From DASVWZ01 sp036392935 (GTDB taxonomy: Bacteria > Acidobacteriota > Terriglobia > Terriglobales > Acidobacteriaceae): 64,000 nucleotides of DNA. How positions within the stretch are numbered: the first letter of the stretch is position 1; each line of letters begins with the position of its first letter. The notes under the pieces were generated by a model, which had not been told where the DNA came from, did not search any database, and saw only the letters and a program-made list of their open reading frames with translations. The position numbers and the translations under genes were made by a program. Positions 45,957-54,767 of the stretch are shown piece by piece. The stretch covers positions 1 through 64,000 of the forward strand of contig DASVWZ010000292.1 of the NCBI GenBank assembly GCA_036392935.1. Direction: 5' to 3'.

Positions 45957-47410
45957 ACCCCATGTCGCAGTCAATCCCGCAAGCCATCGACTACATCCGC
46001 ATCCTGCCGGAGATCGTGCTTTCTCTCTTCGGCATCCTCATCATGCTGCTCGATCCCGTCCTCGATGAAGACAGCGGCCCGCGGACGCTGGGCATCGTCG
46101 CGCTGATCGGGTCGCTGGGCGCGCTCTTCGCCACCGTGTATCAAGCTCAGTTTCCGGGACTCGGCTTCTGGAACATGGTGCAAGTGGATTCGTTCAGCGT
46201 CTTCTTTCATTTTCTGGTAGCTGCGGTCACCGCGGTCGTGATCCTCAGCTCATTCGAATACATGAAAGTCAATGACATCCACGCCGGCGAATATTACGGC
46301 CTTCTGCTTTTTGGCGCCGTCGGCATGAGCTTGATGTCCTCCGCCGTCGAACTCGTCCTGATTTTCATCGCCCTCGAAATCTCCTCAATCTCCACTTACA
46401 TCCTCGCCGGCTTCCGCCGCAACTCCGCCACCAGCAGCGAATCGTCGGTCAAATACTTCCTGCTCGGATCGTTCGCGACCGCATTCTTTCTTTACGGCGT
46501 CGCCATGATGTTCGGCGCAACCCAATCGACCAACATCGAAACCATCGCCACCGTCTTACGCTCGGAACAGCCCCCGCTGCTCGCCTACGTCGGAGTCGCC
46601 ATGATGTTCGTTGGCCTGGGATTCAAGATCGCCGCCGCCCCATTCCACGTCTGGACGCCGGACGTATACGAAGGCGCGCCCGCCCCGATCGTAGGCTTCA
46701 TGTCTACGGCACCAAAAGCCGCCGTCTTCGCCGTTCTGCTGCGGGTCATGTATGAGATCCACGCCCCCGGCCGCATTTGGCTCATCTGGGTGGTCGCAGC
46801 CCTGTCAATGACCCTGGGCAACATCGCCGCCTTGGTCCAGGACAACATCAAGCGCCTTTTGGCCTACTCGTCGATTGCCCATGCCGGATACCTACTCGTT
46901 GCCTTCGCCGCGATGCCTGACAACGGAATTCCCGCCGTCATGTTCTACACCGCGTCCTATGCCGCCATGAATGTCGGCGCTTTTGCCGTCATCAGCCACT
47001 TCGCTGGCTCCGGAGAGCGCTACGTAACGCTCGAAGATTATTCCGGGCTGGGCCGCCGCTCGCCGCTCCTGGCGGCCACTTTGACCATTTTTCTGCTTTC
47101 CTTGATCGGCATCCCCGCCACCGGCGGATTCTTCGCCAAATTTTACGTCTTCAGCGCCGCCCTGCAGGCCAATCTCACCGGATTGGTCATCATCGGAGTG
47201 CTCAACAGCGCAGTGGCCGCCTACTATTACCTGCGGATCATCGTATTCATGTACATGCGCGAGCCCCACTCGGATGCGCCTATCGCCCCGGTTTCACCCG
47301 GACTGGGCCTCGCCCTCACCATCAGCCTGGTGGCGACCATTTACCTTGGCGTCCTGCCGGGCCGGGTTTTGGATTACGCCTCCCGCTCCGTGGCTGAACT
47401 CCTTCAGTAG
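45953..47410 (+). CDS. nuoN: NADH-quinone oxidoreductase subunit N
   Basis: A 485-residue antiporter-like subunit closing the operon. LVLIFIALEISSISTYILAGFRRNSATSSESSVKYFLLGSFATAFFLYG and APFHVWTPDVYEGAPAPIVGFMSTAPKAAVFAVLLR are family signatures. It starts at ATG 45953, overlapping the nuoM stop; longer frames run back through nuoM and were rejected. Codons and spacing match the rest of the operon. No terminator with a T tract is obvious before the pilin gene. Confidence 0.97.
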   Translation: MNPMSQSIPQAIDYIRILPEIVLSLFGILIMLLDPVLDEDSGPRTLGIVALIGSLGALFATVYQAQFPGLGFWNMVQVDSFSVFFHFLVAAVTAVVILSSFEYMKVNDIHAGEYYGLLLFGAVGMSLMSSAVELVLIFIALEISSISTYILAGFRRNSATSSESSVKYFLLGSFATAFFLYGVAMMFGATQSTNIETIATVLRSEQPPLLAYVGVAMMFVGLGFKIAAAPFHVWTPDVYEGAPAPIVGFMSTAPKAAVFAVLLRVMYEIHAPGRIWLIWVVAALSMTLGNIAALVQDNIKRLLAYSSIAHAGYLLVAFAAMPDNGIPAVMFYTASYAAMNVGAFAVISHFAGSGERYVTLEDYSGLGRRSPLLAATLTIFLLSLIGIPATGGFFAKFYVFSAALQANLTGLVIIGVLNSAVAAYYYLRIIVFMYMREPHSDAPIAPVSPGLGLALTISLVATIYLGVLPGRVLDYASRSVAELLQ

Positions 47411-47522
47411 CATGCAGAAACTTGCAGTAACCCTCCGATTGCCGAAAACATATAGTTTGACAAGTAACGCGCGGGCCGTCATCATTATGTCCAACACCAA
47501 GATCGTCAATTTTGGAGGTTAT

Positions 47523-47690
47523 ATGTTCGAAGTAGTGCACAGGCTCTGGTGCGGCGAAGAAGGGCAAGATATCGCCGAATACGCGGTGATGCTGGCGGTG
47601 ATTCTGGTCTTGGTCGTGGGCACCATCCGCCTCATCGGCACCAACGCCAACAATGCATTTTCCGCAGTGGCCAGCTCCATCGCGCAGTAA
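47523..47690 (+). CDS. Flp/Fap-type pilin, orphan copy 1
   Basis: A 55-residue class IVb pilin precursor: charged leader MFEVVHRLWCGEEG, cleavage site before QDIAEY (the G-X4-E-Y processing motif), one hydrophobic helix and a short polar tail NANNAFSAVASSIAQ. Such pilins assemble tight-adherence (Tad) pili after cleavage by a TadV-type peptidase. ATG 47523 follows TTTTGGAGGTTAT. No tad assembly gene is in the window. A close paralogue lies at 54261, across the metal efflux operon. Confidence 0.88.
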   Translation: MFEVVHRLWCGEEGQDIAEYAVMLAVILVLVVGTIRLIGTNANNAFSAVASSIAQ

Positions 47691-47803
47691 TTCTGTTTTC
47701 CAGCGGAAATTCTCAGCGCAGAAAGGCATTTTCCCCAACGCTTGGGTTTCTGCCTGGTTCTAGATAGGTCGATTCAGATAAATCCGGATCATGTGCAATC
47801 TGC

Positions 47804-47825
47804 GCCCGGCGGTTTTTCGCCGGGC
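47804..47825. terminator. Hairpin between pilin and efflux genes
   Basis: GCCCGGCG (47804-47811) and CGCCGGGC (47818-47825) form an 8-bp stem around a GTTTTT loop. It sits midway between the convergent pilin and efflux-pump genes, so it might serve as a terminator for both. It lacks a following T tract on either strand, so I rate it modestly. Confidence 0.35.
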
Positions 47826-47891
47826 CGATTGCCGTGGTCCGCGTTCCACCCCGGCTCAGCCGCTTTCTAACGACGGTCCCCGCGCCACGCC

Positions 47892-50800
47892 CTAGTCGAT
47901 GTGCTCGCCCTCTTCGAAGTGCTCTTCCGCTGGTGGCAGCACATCCCGCTCGCCCGCAAACCACACATACAAAGTCGGCAGTAGGAAGATGCTCATCACC
48001 AGCGCCGAAATCAGCCCGCCCACAATCACAATCGCGAATGGCCGCTGCGAGTCCGACCCGATGGCGTGAGACACCGCGGCCGGCAATAGCCCTAACGTCG
48101 CCACCAGCATCGTCATCATGATCGGACGCAGCCTCAACACCGCGCCCTCCACCGCCGCGTCTTCAATGGAATAGCGCCGCACGCGCAGTTGGTTGATGTA
48201 CTCCAGCATGATGACTCCGGTCTGCACGCAAACTCCAAACAGCGCCAGAAATCCCACCCCCGACGAAACGCTGAAGTTTGTGCCCGTGAACCAAAGCGCC
48301 AGCAATCCGCCGATCGGCGCGATGGCGATGTTGGCCAGAATCAGCAGCGCCCACTTATACGACTTGAACATCGTGTACAGGATGATGAAGATGATCAGAA
48401 TGGTGATCGGAAGCACGATCAGCAGCCGGGCGTTGGCGCGTTTTTGGCTCTCATACTCGCCTTCCCAGTCAATGCTGTACCCTTGCGGCAGTTGAACGCC
48501 TTCCCGGACTTTCTTCATCGCTTCTTCTACCGTGCTTCCCAGGTCGCGTCCACGCACGCTATATTTGATCGCGATGTACCGCCGGTTCGCCTCGCGGTAA
48601 ACCTCCGACGCGCCATCCATCACCTCGATGTGGCAAAGCTGCGCCAGCGCCACGCGTTCTCCCGACGGCGTCAGCAGCCGGATGTTTTCGATTGCATCCT
48701 TCGTACTTCGATAAGGCGGAAGATAGCGGACCGTAAGGTCATAACGCGCTTCGCCGCGCAACACCTGCGTCACCGCGTTGCCGCCCACCGCGGTCTGAAT
48801 GGCATCCTGCACATCAGCCACATTGATCTGGTAACGCGCGGCCGCAGCCCTGTCCACCGTCACATTCAAGTTTGGCTGGCCGAGCACGCGGAACACACCC
48901 AAATCCTCCACACCGCGGATCCCTCGCAACACTCCTGCAATCTGGTCGGCTTTTTCTTCCAGAACTTTCAGGTCATCGCCAAAAATTTTCGTTGCCAGCG
49001 CCCCCTTCACGCCGCTGACGGCTTCTTCCATGTTGTCTTCAATCGGTTGCGAAAAGCCCCAGACCACGCCCGGAATCTTGTCCAGCTCGCGTTGCATGGC
49101 CGCAATCAGCTCGTCTTTATTTTCGTGGAAAACCGGGCGCCATTTTTCCTTGGGCTTCAGGTCAACAAAGTATTCGGTGTTGAAGAAGCCGGTGGTGTCG
49201 GTTCCATCATCCGGCCGTCCTACCTGGCTGGTGCATTGCGGGACCTCCGGAAACGAGCACAGCACAATGCGCGCCTGATTAGCCACCCGTATGCCTTCAT
49301 CCGGCCCGGTGCTGGGTGCGAGCGTTCCCCGCACCCACAAAGCGCCTTCATCCAGGTGCGGCAGAAACTCCGATCCGATCGCGCCGCTGAACGCTAGAAA
49401 GCCGCCCAGTGCAATTCCCAGCACGGCCACGCCAACCGTTACGGTGCGATGGCGAATTGCCCACCGCACTGAAACCCGGTACCGGTTGATCAGAAACGTC
49501 ATCACCGGATTGCGCCACTCTTTCGCGCCACGCGGAAACGCATAGCTTGCCAGCACCGGCGCAATCACGATCGAAAAGATCAGCGCGCCCAGCAACGCAA
49601 ACGCGACCGTCCACGCCATGGGATGAAACAACCGTCCCTCAACCCGCTGCAACGTAAAAATCGGCAGATACGCGGTAATGATGATCGCGATCGCGTAGAA
49701 AACCGGCCGCTGCACCTCATGCGCCGCGTCGCTGATCTTTTCCGCCGGGGTTCCGCTGCCATTGGGATGGCTCAAATGGCGCACAATGTTTTCCACCATC
49801 ACCACCGCGCCGTCGACCACCATGCCAAAATCCAGCGCGCCGAGCGAAAGCAGATTGGCGGGAATATGCCTGATATCGAGACAGATCGACGCGAACAGCA
49901 GCGAAAACGGAATGGTGGTGGCAACGATCAGCGCGCCGCGAAAATTTCCCAGAAACAGGAACAGAACAACCGAAACCAGAATCATTCCTTCCGTCAAATT
50001 ATGAAGCACCGTGTGCGTGGTGTAATGAACCAGATCGTCGCGATCGATAAACGGAACCACCTTCACGCCCGGCGGTAAAATACGTGTGTTCAGTTCCTCT
50101 ACTTTCCGGTCAATCGCAGCCAGCGCCGTTTCCGCTACCGCTCCCTTGCGCAGCAGCACAATGCCGGAAACCACATCGTCGTTGTCGATGATCTTCCCAT
50201 CTTCGCGATGGATCGCCTTGGCGAACTGCCCCAGCCGGATCTTCGGCCCTTGTTCAACCGTCGCAATGTCTTTCACTTTCAGAGGCGTTCCGCTTTTCGT
50301 CAAAATCACGGTTTCGGCAATGTCCTGCACCTTGCCGACCAGTCCCACTTCGTTCACGTTGATCTGCTGCAGGCCGGCTTGAATAAAGCTGCCTCCTGCA
50401 TTGGCGTTGTTGTTGGCCAGTTGTTGTTCGACCTCCGATAGGCTCAGCCCGTACGCAACCAGTTTGTTCGGATCGAGACGCACCTGATACTCACGCGTCG
50501 GTCCGCCAAAACTCGCCACATCCACAATGTCCGGAATCGACTTGAAGCTCTTCTCAATTACCCAGTCTTCCAGCGACTTCAGCTCCATCGGGTCATACGC
50601 CGGGTTCGTGCTGCGCAGGGTGAAGAAATAAATTTGCCCGACTGGGCTCCAGTCCGTGCCCATCTGCGGCACAACATTTGGCGGCAGCGTCACCTCGCTC
50701 AACCGCTCCAGCACCCGCTCGCGGTTCCACGCATCGTCCGATCCATCTTCGAAAATCAGCTTCAGATCGGACAAGCCGAACAGCGAAAAGGACCGCAGAT

Positions 50801-51041
50801 GCACCACCTCTGGGATGCCATTCATCGAGATTTCCAGCGGAATCGTCACCTGCTGCTCAATCTGCTCGGCTGAAATTCCCGGCCACTGCGTGATGATCTC
50901 GACATAGTTGTCGGCCACGTCCGGATACGCCTCGATCGGCAGCCGCTTGAACGATATGATCCCCGCCGCAAAAAGCAGCAACGCCATGCCCACCACCAGC
51001 AGGCGGTTGCTCAGCGCGAAATCGACGAGGCGACGAATCAT
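47892..51041 (-). CDS. czcA: CzcA-type heavy-metal RND efflux pump
   Basis: A 1049-residue inner-membrane RND transporter with 12 helices, exporting divalent metal ions by proton antiport. The helix-4 motif LDFGMVVDGAVVMVENIVRH (about 400) is of the DFG-X3-DGA type associated with Co/Zn/Cd/Ni pumps rather than the Cu/Ag (CusA) type. PAYDPMELKSLEDWVIEKS and GVEDLGVFRVLGQPNLNV fit the HME-RND family. Its ATG directly follows the adaptor stop codon. The exact metal is not proved; sequence alone also allows nickel-cobalt pumps (CnrA). Confidence 0.93.
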   Translation of the reverse strand: MIRRLVDFALSNRLLVVGMALLLFAAGIISFKRLPIEAYPDVADNYVEIITQWPGISAEQIEQQVTIPLEISMNGIPEVVHLRSFSLFGLSDLKLIFEDGSDDAWNRERVLERLSEVTLPPNVVPQMGTDWSPVGQIYFFTLRSTNPAYDPMELKSLEDWVIEKSFKSIPDIVDVASFGGPTREYQVRLDPNKLVAYGLSLSEVEQQLANNNANAGGSFIQAGLQQINVNEVGLVGKVQDIAETVILTKSGTPLKVKDIATVEQGPKIRLGQFAKAIHREDGKIIDNDDVVSGIVLLRKGAVAETALAAIDRKVEELNTRILPPGVKVVPFIDRDDLVHYTTHTVLHNLTEGMILVSVVLFLFLGNFRGALIVATTIPFSLLFASICLDIRHIPANLLSLGALDFGMVVDGAVVMVENIVRHLSHPNGSGTPAEKISDAAHEVQRPVFYAIAIIITAYLPIFTLQRVEGRLFHPMAWTVAFALLGALIFSIVIAPVLASYAFPRGAKEWRNPVMTFLINRYRVSVRWAIRHRTVTVGVAVLGIALGGFLAFSGAIGSEFLPHLDEGALWVRGTLAPSTGPDEGIRVANQARIVLCSFPEVPQCTSQVGRPDDGTDTTGFFNTEYFVDLKPKEKWRPVFHENKDELIAAMQRELDKIPGVVWGFSQPIEDNMEEAVSGVKGALATKIFGDDLKVLEEKADQIAGVLRGIRGVEDLGVFRVLGQPNLNVTVDRAAAARYQINVADVQDAIQTAVGGNAVTQVLRGEARYDLTVRYLPPYRSTKDAIENIRLLTPSGERVALAQLCHIEVMDGASEVYREANRRYIAIKYSVRGRDLGSTVEEAMKKVREGVQLPQGYSIDWEGEYESQKRANARLLIVLPITILIIFIILYTMFKSYKWALLILANIAIAPIGGLLALWFTGTNFSVSSGVGFLALFGVCVQTGVIMLEYINQLRVRRYSIEDAAVEGAVLRLRPIMMTMLVATLGLLPAAVSHAIGSDSQRPFAIVIVGGLISALVMSIFLLPTLYVWFAGERDVLPPAEEHFEEGEHID

Positions 51042-52190
51042 TTATTGCTCAACCGTATTCTGAAATGGCAGCGCATTTGAAACCACTTGATCGCCGGGTT
51101 TTAATCCGGAAACAACTTCCTGCATATTGCCGGGAAGCATCGCCCCGCCAACAATGGCCAGCCGCTTGAAGTGTCCCCCGCCCAGCGGGGCGTACACCCA
51201 GTCGCGGTCATGCAAGTGCAAAACTGCTGCCGCCGGAATCGACGCATGCGTCTCCGGCGTCCTTCCATAAAAAATTGCATTCACGAACATCCCCACCCGC
51301 ATCATTCCCGGATTCGCCACTTCAACCCGAACCTTCGCCGTGCGGATGTTCGGATCGAGCACCGGCAGAATGTTGTCGACTTTCCCTTTGAACACTTGGT
51401 TGGGATATCCCGTGAGCCGAATGTCCGCCGTGTCTCCCACGCGCACGGCATCCAGATCATTGGTGTACACATCGCAAATAATCCACACGTACGACAAATC
51501 GGAAATCGTAAACGGATTCGGGCCGGACAAACCCTGCACACCGCTCGCGTTGGTTACCTGCTGATCGGTGATGATCCCCGATATCGGTGCGCGCACATCC
51601 ACAATCGGCGACGGATGATCTTTGTCCACTCCCAGCAGATGCAGTTGGTTCTCCGCCGCTTTCAAATCGACGCTGGCATCCTGTTCCGTGTCATCGGCCG
51701 CCTCCAGCGCGCTTTTCGCAATCGCTCCCTTGTCGTAAAGCGTTTTCGCGCGGTCGTCTTGAATGCGCGCCAGCCGCTCGTCGTTTTCCGCCTTCAGATA
51801 AGTCTGGTACGCCGCCGACACGTCATTGCTCTGTACCCGCAGCAGCAACTGCCCTTTCTGTACGGAGTCGCCGAGCCTCGCTTTGATCTCCACCACCCGG
51901 CCCGTCGCCAGCGAAATCACCGGGACGGCACGCGAAATATCCGGCTGCACCACTCCGGTCGCGTTCAGCACCGACACGGCTTTGTATTCCGCTGCCGCCA
52001 CCAGCGGAAACTGATCGGGATGATCGACCGTGAAATTATTGGAATCGAGCTCCTGCACCACCACCGCTTTCGGTGGCGCTTCCGCGCTCGGATTCGGTTT
52101 CCCTTCGTTGCATCCGGCCAGAGTCAGAGTCAGGAATAGACAAGCAAGCGCGGCCGGAATTGCCTCGACCCCACGCCAAGCCATTTTCAT
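51042..52190 (-). CDS. czcB: RND efflux periplasmic adaptor (CzcB-type)
   Basis: A 382-residue membrane-fusion lipoprotein (lipobox LAGC near residue 27). It contains the lipoyl/barrel-sandwich halves (VVEIKARLGDSVQKGQLLLRVQS; ISGIITDQQVTNASGVQGL) around a coiled-coil hairpin (about 130-190). The beta-barrel VGDTADIRLTGYPNQVFKGKVDNILPVLD follows. It bridges the pump and the outer-membrane channel. It overlaps the channel gene by four bases and abuts czcA. A histidine-rich metal-binding N-terminus, present in some CzcB proteins, is absent. Confidence 0.92.
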   Translation of the reverse strand: MKMAWRGVEAIPAALACLFLTLTLAGCNEGKPNPSAEAPPKAVVVQELDSNNFTVDHPDQFPLVAAAEYKAVSVLNATGVVQPDISRAVPVISLATGRVVEIKARLGDSVQKGQLLLRVQSNDVSAAYQTYLKAENDERLARIQDDRAKTLYDKGAIAKSALEAADDTEQDASVDLKAAENQLHLLGVDKDHPSPIVDVRAPISGIITDQQVTNASGVQGLSGPNPFTISDLSYVWIICDVYTNDLDAVRVGDTADIRLTGYPNQVFKGKVDNILPVLDPNIRTAKVRVEVANPGMMRVGMFVNAIFYGRTPETHASIPAAAVLHLHDRDWVYAPLGGGHFKRLAIVGGAMLPGNMQEVVSGLKPGDQVVSNALPFQNTVEQ

Positions 52191-53479
52191 GGGACCACCT
52201 CTCGGCCCACGGCCATGTTCAGTTGCGCCGCCGCCGTCAAATACGAACCAATCAAATTCACATAATTCAGTTGCACGCTGCGATAGTCGGATTGCGCATT
52301 CAAAAAATCCAGCAGCGAAGCCCCGCCATTCTGGTAGGCAAAGAAAACCGTGTCCCGCACCCGCACCGCCTGCTGCAGATATTTCGCCTTGTACGGCCGC
52401 AGCAGAACCACATTGCTGCTCACCGTGGCGTAGCCGGAATCGACGTCGCTCAGCACCTGCGCCTGCGCTGCATCGCGAAGTTTTTCGTTGCGCGTAATGT
52501 CGAGCTTGGTGTGCAGCTTCTCGCCCTGGTTGCGGTCAAAAATGCGCAGCGGAATGCTCACCCCCACTCCCAGCGTGTTTGTGCCATAGGGGTTATTCGT
52601 CGACGCGTTGTGCGTGTACCAGACACTCCACGTCGGATCGGTCGATCCGTTGGCCACCGCCAGCTTGTAATCCGTGTTGGCTTTGTCCACAGCTTCCGCT
52701 GACGCTTTTAAATCTGGCCGTGTATCCAGAGCCACCTTGCGCACGTCGTCGAGTGGCTGCATCTGATCGCTGAAGTCAAACGCCCCGCTGACGTCGAACT
52801 GTTCAATTGGAGTGCGGTCGTTCAACAGCGTCAGCAGCTGAATCTTGGCGGTCCGCAAATTCACGTCGGCCGTTTGAATGTCTGACTCATACTGCACCCG
52901 CTGCAATTCCAGCCGGTCAAGATCGATCTGCGCAATGTCCCCGGCGTTAAATCGCGTCTGGCTTATATCGAGCACGTGATCGTAGTATTCAAGATTATCT
53001 TTCGCCAGCTGCAGCACCGCTTTTTGCTGCAATACCGAAACAAACGCGCTGCGCAGGTTAAACATCAGCGTCCGGTCCAGATCCGCGTGACTGTATTCGG
53101 CGATCTGCGTGCCTTTCTGCGCGCTCTCCAGGCGCAAATGCCGCTTGCGCCGCCGTTCCTGCAAAAAGCTGATCCCCGGCGATTCATCGGTTCCCGCAAA
53201 TGGTTTCCACACTCCGTGGCTGGGCGCGATCTGCGTTCCATCCGCGGTCAAATCAAACGTTGGATTCGGTCGCAGGTTTGCCGTGATCTCATCCGCCTTC
53301 GATTCCTGAACACTCAGTTCATCCGCCAGCAGCGTGGGATTCGACGTCTCAAACTTGTCCCGGATTTCCTGCCAGGTATAGCTGTGCTGCTGCGCCGTGG
53401 CCAGGCATGCCGTGGCCAGCAAAAACACGCCGGCTTGCCACCGTGCCAATACCCTCCGGATTGGGCGAAGCAGGTTCAC
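52187..53479 (-). CDS. czcC: TolC-like outer-membrane efflux channel (CzcC-type)
   Basis: A 430-residue outer-membrane factor with a signal peptide (ending LATAQQ) and two tandem OEP repeats. TWQEIRDKFETSNPTLLADELSVQESKADEI opens the first and KVALDTRPDLKASAEAVDKANTDYKLA the second. Its long helices form the trans-periplasmic tunnel. GTG 53479 is the best start. It is the first of the czcC-czcB-czcA genes, preceded by a small membrane protein gene that is probably in the same unit. Confidence 0.92.
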   Translation of the reverse strand: MNLLRPIRRVLARWQAGVFLLATACLATAQQHSYTWQEIRDKFETSNPTLLADELSVQESKADEITANLRPNPTFDLTADGTQIAPSHGVWKPFAGTDESPGISFLQERRRKRHLRLESAQKGTQIAEYSHADLDRTLMFNLRSAFVSVLQQKAVLQLAKDNLEYYDHVLDISQTRFNAGDIAQIDLDRLELQRVQYESDIQTADVNLRTAKIQLLTLLNDRTPIEQFDVSGAFDFSDQMQPLDDVRKVALDTRPDLKASAEAVDKANTDYKLAVANGSTDPTWSVWYTHNASTNNPYGTNTLGVGVSIPLRIFDRNQGEKLHTKLDITRNEKLRDAAQAQVLSDVDSGYATVSSNVVLLRPYKAKYLQQAVRVRDTVFFAYQNGGASLLDFLNAQSDYRSVQLNYVNLIGSYLTAAAQLNMAVGREVVP

Positions 53480-53586
53480 AGAGAAGAATCACGTCCCGCG
53501 CCGAAATGGACCTTCCATATTCGGCAGTTGCGGCCACCGCTTTTCAGTTAAGAGTCTAATTTGACCGCGAACCGCGGCCCGGGAAA

Positions 53587-53991
53587 TTACGCGAGAACCC
53601 ACCGCGGCGGTGCTCGGCTGCTGTGCACCGTCAAGGGGAGTGTCGTGATGCCAGCGCTTTCCTCAAGATTGGTTACCGCACCCACATCTACCAGCGAAAA
53701 TCCACTGAAGTTCGCCGCCGCCATCGCAGGCGCGTGATACACAAACGGCTGCCCAACTGGCTTGCCGGCAATAGTCTGTTTCGCGCTTCGGCGAACGGAA
53801 ATGGAATCCTCCATCTCCGAATTCATGGCATGAAGATCGTCCGTGGCAGAGATGACCGGAAAAATCAGGGCAAGCAGGCAAAGCAGAACCACCAGCCTCG
53901 GTCGCGCCTGCGGATGATTTCGCCGTCGGCCCCAGGCATATAGCACTGTCGCCGCCACCAACACCCATACTAGATTTAAGAGCAGTTCCAT
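53587..53991 (-). CDS. Small membrane protein before the efflux operon
   Basis: A 134-residue protein with an N-terminal helix (LLLNLVWVLVAATVLYAWG), a second hydrophobic helix (PRLVVLLCLLALIFPVISATDDLHA, about 31-55) and a hydrophilic C-terminal tail. I know no function. It lies 107 bp upstream of czcC on the same strand. Acidobacterial efflux operons often carry such a protein, and it may be an accessory or regulatory component. Confidence 0.65.
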   Translation of the reverse strand: MELLLNLVWVLVAATVLYAWGRRRNHPQARPRLVVLLCLLALIFPVISATDDLHAMNSEMEDSISVRRSAKQTIAGKPVGQPFVYHAPAMAAANFSGFSLVDVGAVTNLEESAGITTLPLTVHSSRAPPRWVLA

Positions 53992-54260
53992 CTGGAAATC
54001 GGCTGGCTCACCAATCCGCGCGGCTCACCCAAATACCCGCTAACCCACCACAAATAACATAGTTGCAAAGTTCGGGTCAAACCTACCAACGTAATGACAC
54101 TCGTCCGTGCCATTCCCCGCGCAGCCGCCGTGACTTCAGTCACCACTCGTGCCGTCACCACCGTAAGTGTAAGCCACGAAAGGGCCATTTACCGCCTACG
54201 CGCCTTCAGGCAAGCTATCTGTATACCGGCAACTAAGTAGTTCAAACAGGGGTGAAAAGG
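53992..54260. other. Intergenic region with no clear gene
   Basis: This 269-bp segment holds the divergent control region for the efflux operon (leftward) and the pilin genes (rightward). I see no convincing reading frame and no strong palindrome or metalloregulator site. CTTTCGTGGCTTACACTTACG (complement around 54160-54180) is unremarkable. Confidence 0.4.
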
Positions 54261-54428
54261 ATGAAGAATCTGTTACAACGACTCTGGTCCGACGAACAAG
54301 GGCAGGACATCGCCGAATACGCCGTCATGCTGGCCGTAGTTCTGGTCATCGTCATCGGCACCGTCCGTCTCATCGGATCCAACGCCAACAACGTTTTCTC
54401 CGGCGTCGCCAGCGCCATCAGCGGTTAG
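54261..54428 (+). CDS. Flp/Fap-type pilin, orphan copy 2
   Basis: A 55-residue pilin precursor almost parallel to copy 1: leader MKNLLQRLWSDEQG, processing site before QDIAEY, hydrophobic helix VMLAVVLVIVIGTVRLIG and tail SNANNVFSGVASAISG. ATG 54261 follows GGGGTGAAAAGG. It is immediately followed by a third, shorter pilin-like gene. These genes lie on the far side of the efflux operon from copy 1, in the same orientation. Confidence 0.9.
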   Translation: MKNLLQRLWSDEQGQDIAEYAVMLAVVLVIVIGTVRLIGSNANNVFSGVASAISG

Positions 54429-54467
54429 CAGACTGGCCCGAATCGCTTTTTAACCAAGGAGCCTCAC

Positions 54468-54593
54468 ATGAAAAGCTTCGCGCACCACGCAAATTCGCAC
54501 ACTGGGATTCAATTGGCCGAGTACGCCGTCACCGCCGCCGTCGCGCTCATTTCCGTCCTCGGAGTCCTGCGCTTCCTCGGCCTCATGCACTAA
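54468..54593 (+). CDS. Minimal pilin-like protein (41 residues)
   Basis: MKSFAHHANSHTG is followed by IQLAEYAVTAAVALISVLGV, which keeps the Flp processing motif G-X4-E-Y and a hydrophobic helix. The chain stops at RFLGLMH, about ten residues earlier than a usual Flp tail. ATG 54468 has ACCAAGGAGCCTCAC upstream, an excellent ribosome-binding site, so it is probably translated. It may be a minor (pseudo)pilin expressed with copy 2, 39 bp before it. Confidence 0.75.
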   Translation: MKSFAHHANSHTGIQLAEYAVTAAVALISVLGVLRFLGLMH

Positions 54594-54767
54594 ACTCATC
54601 GCCGGCGCTGCCCGCGCAAACTAGCTCTTCCACCCGCCGGGCCACGCTCGTGACGGAAGATGGAACCATCCCGCCCTTTGCCGCGTACATCCTACTGATC
54701 GCACACGCCGCCCGGCGCGGCTGTGCTGTATGATTCCCAGTTGCATTCATTCATGAGGTGGCATCAT

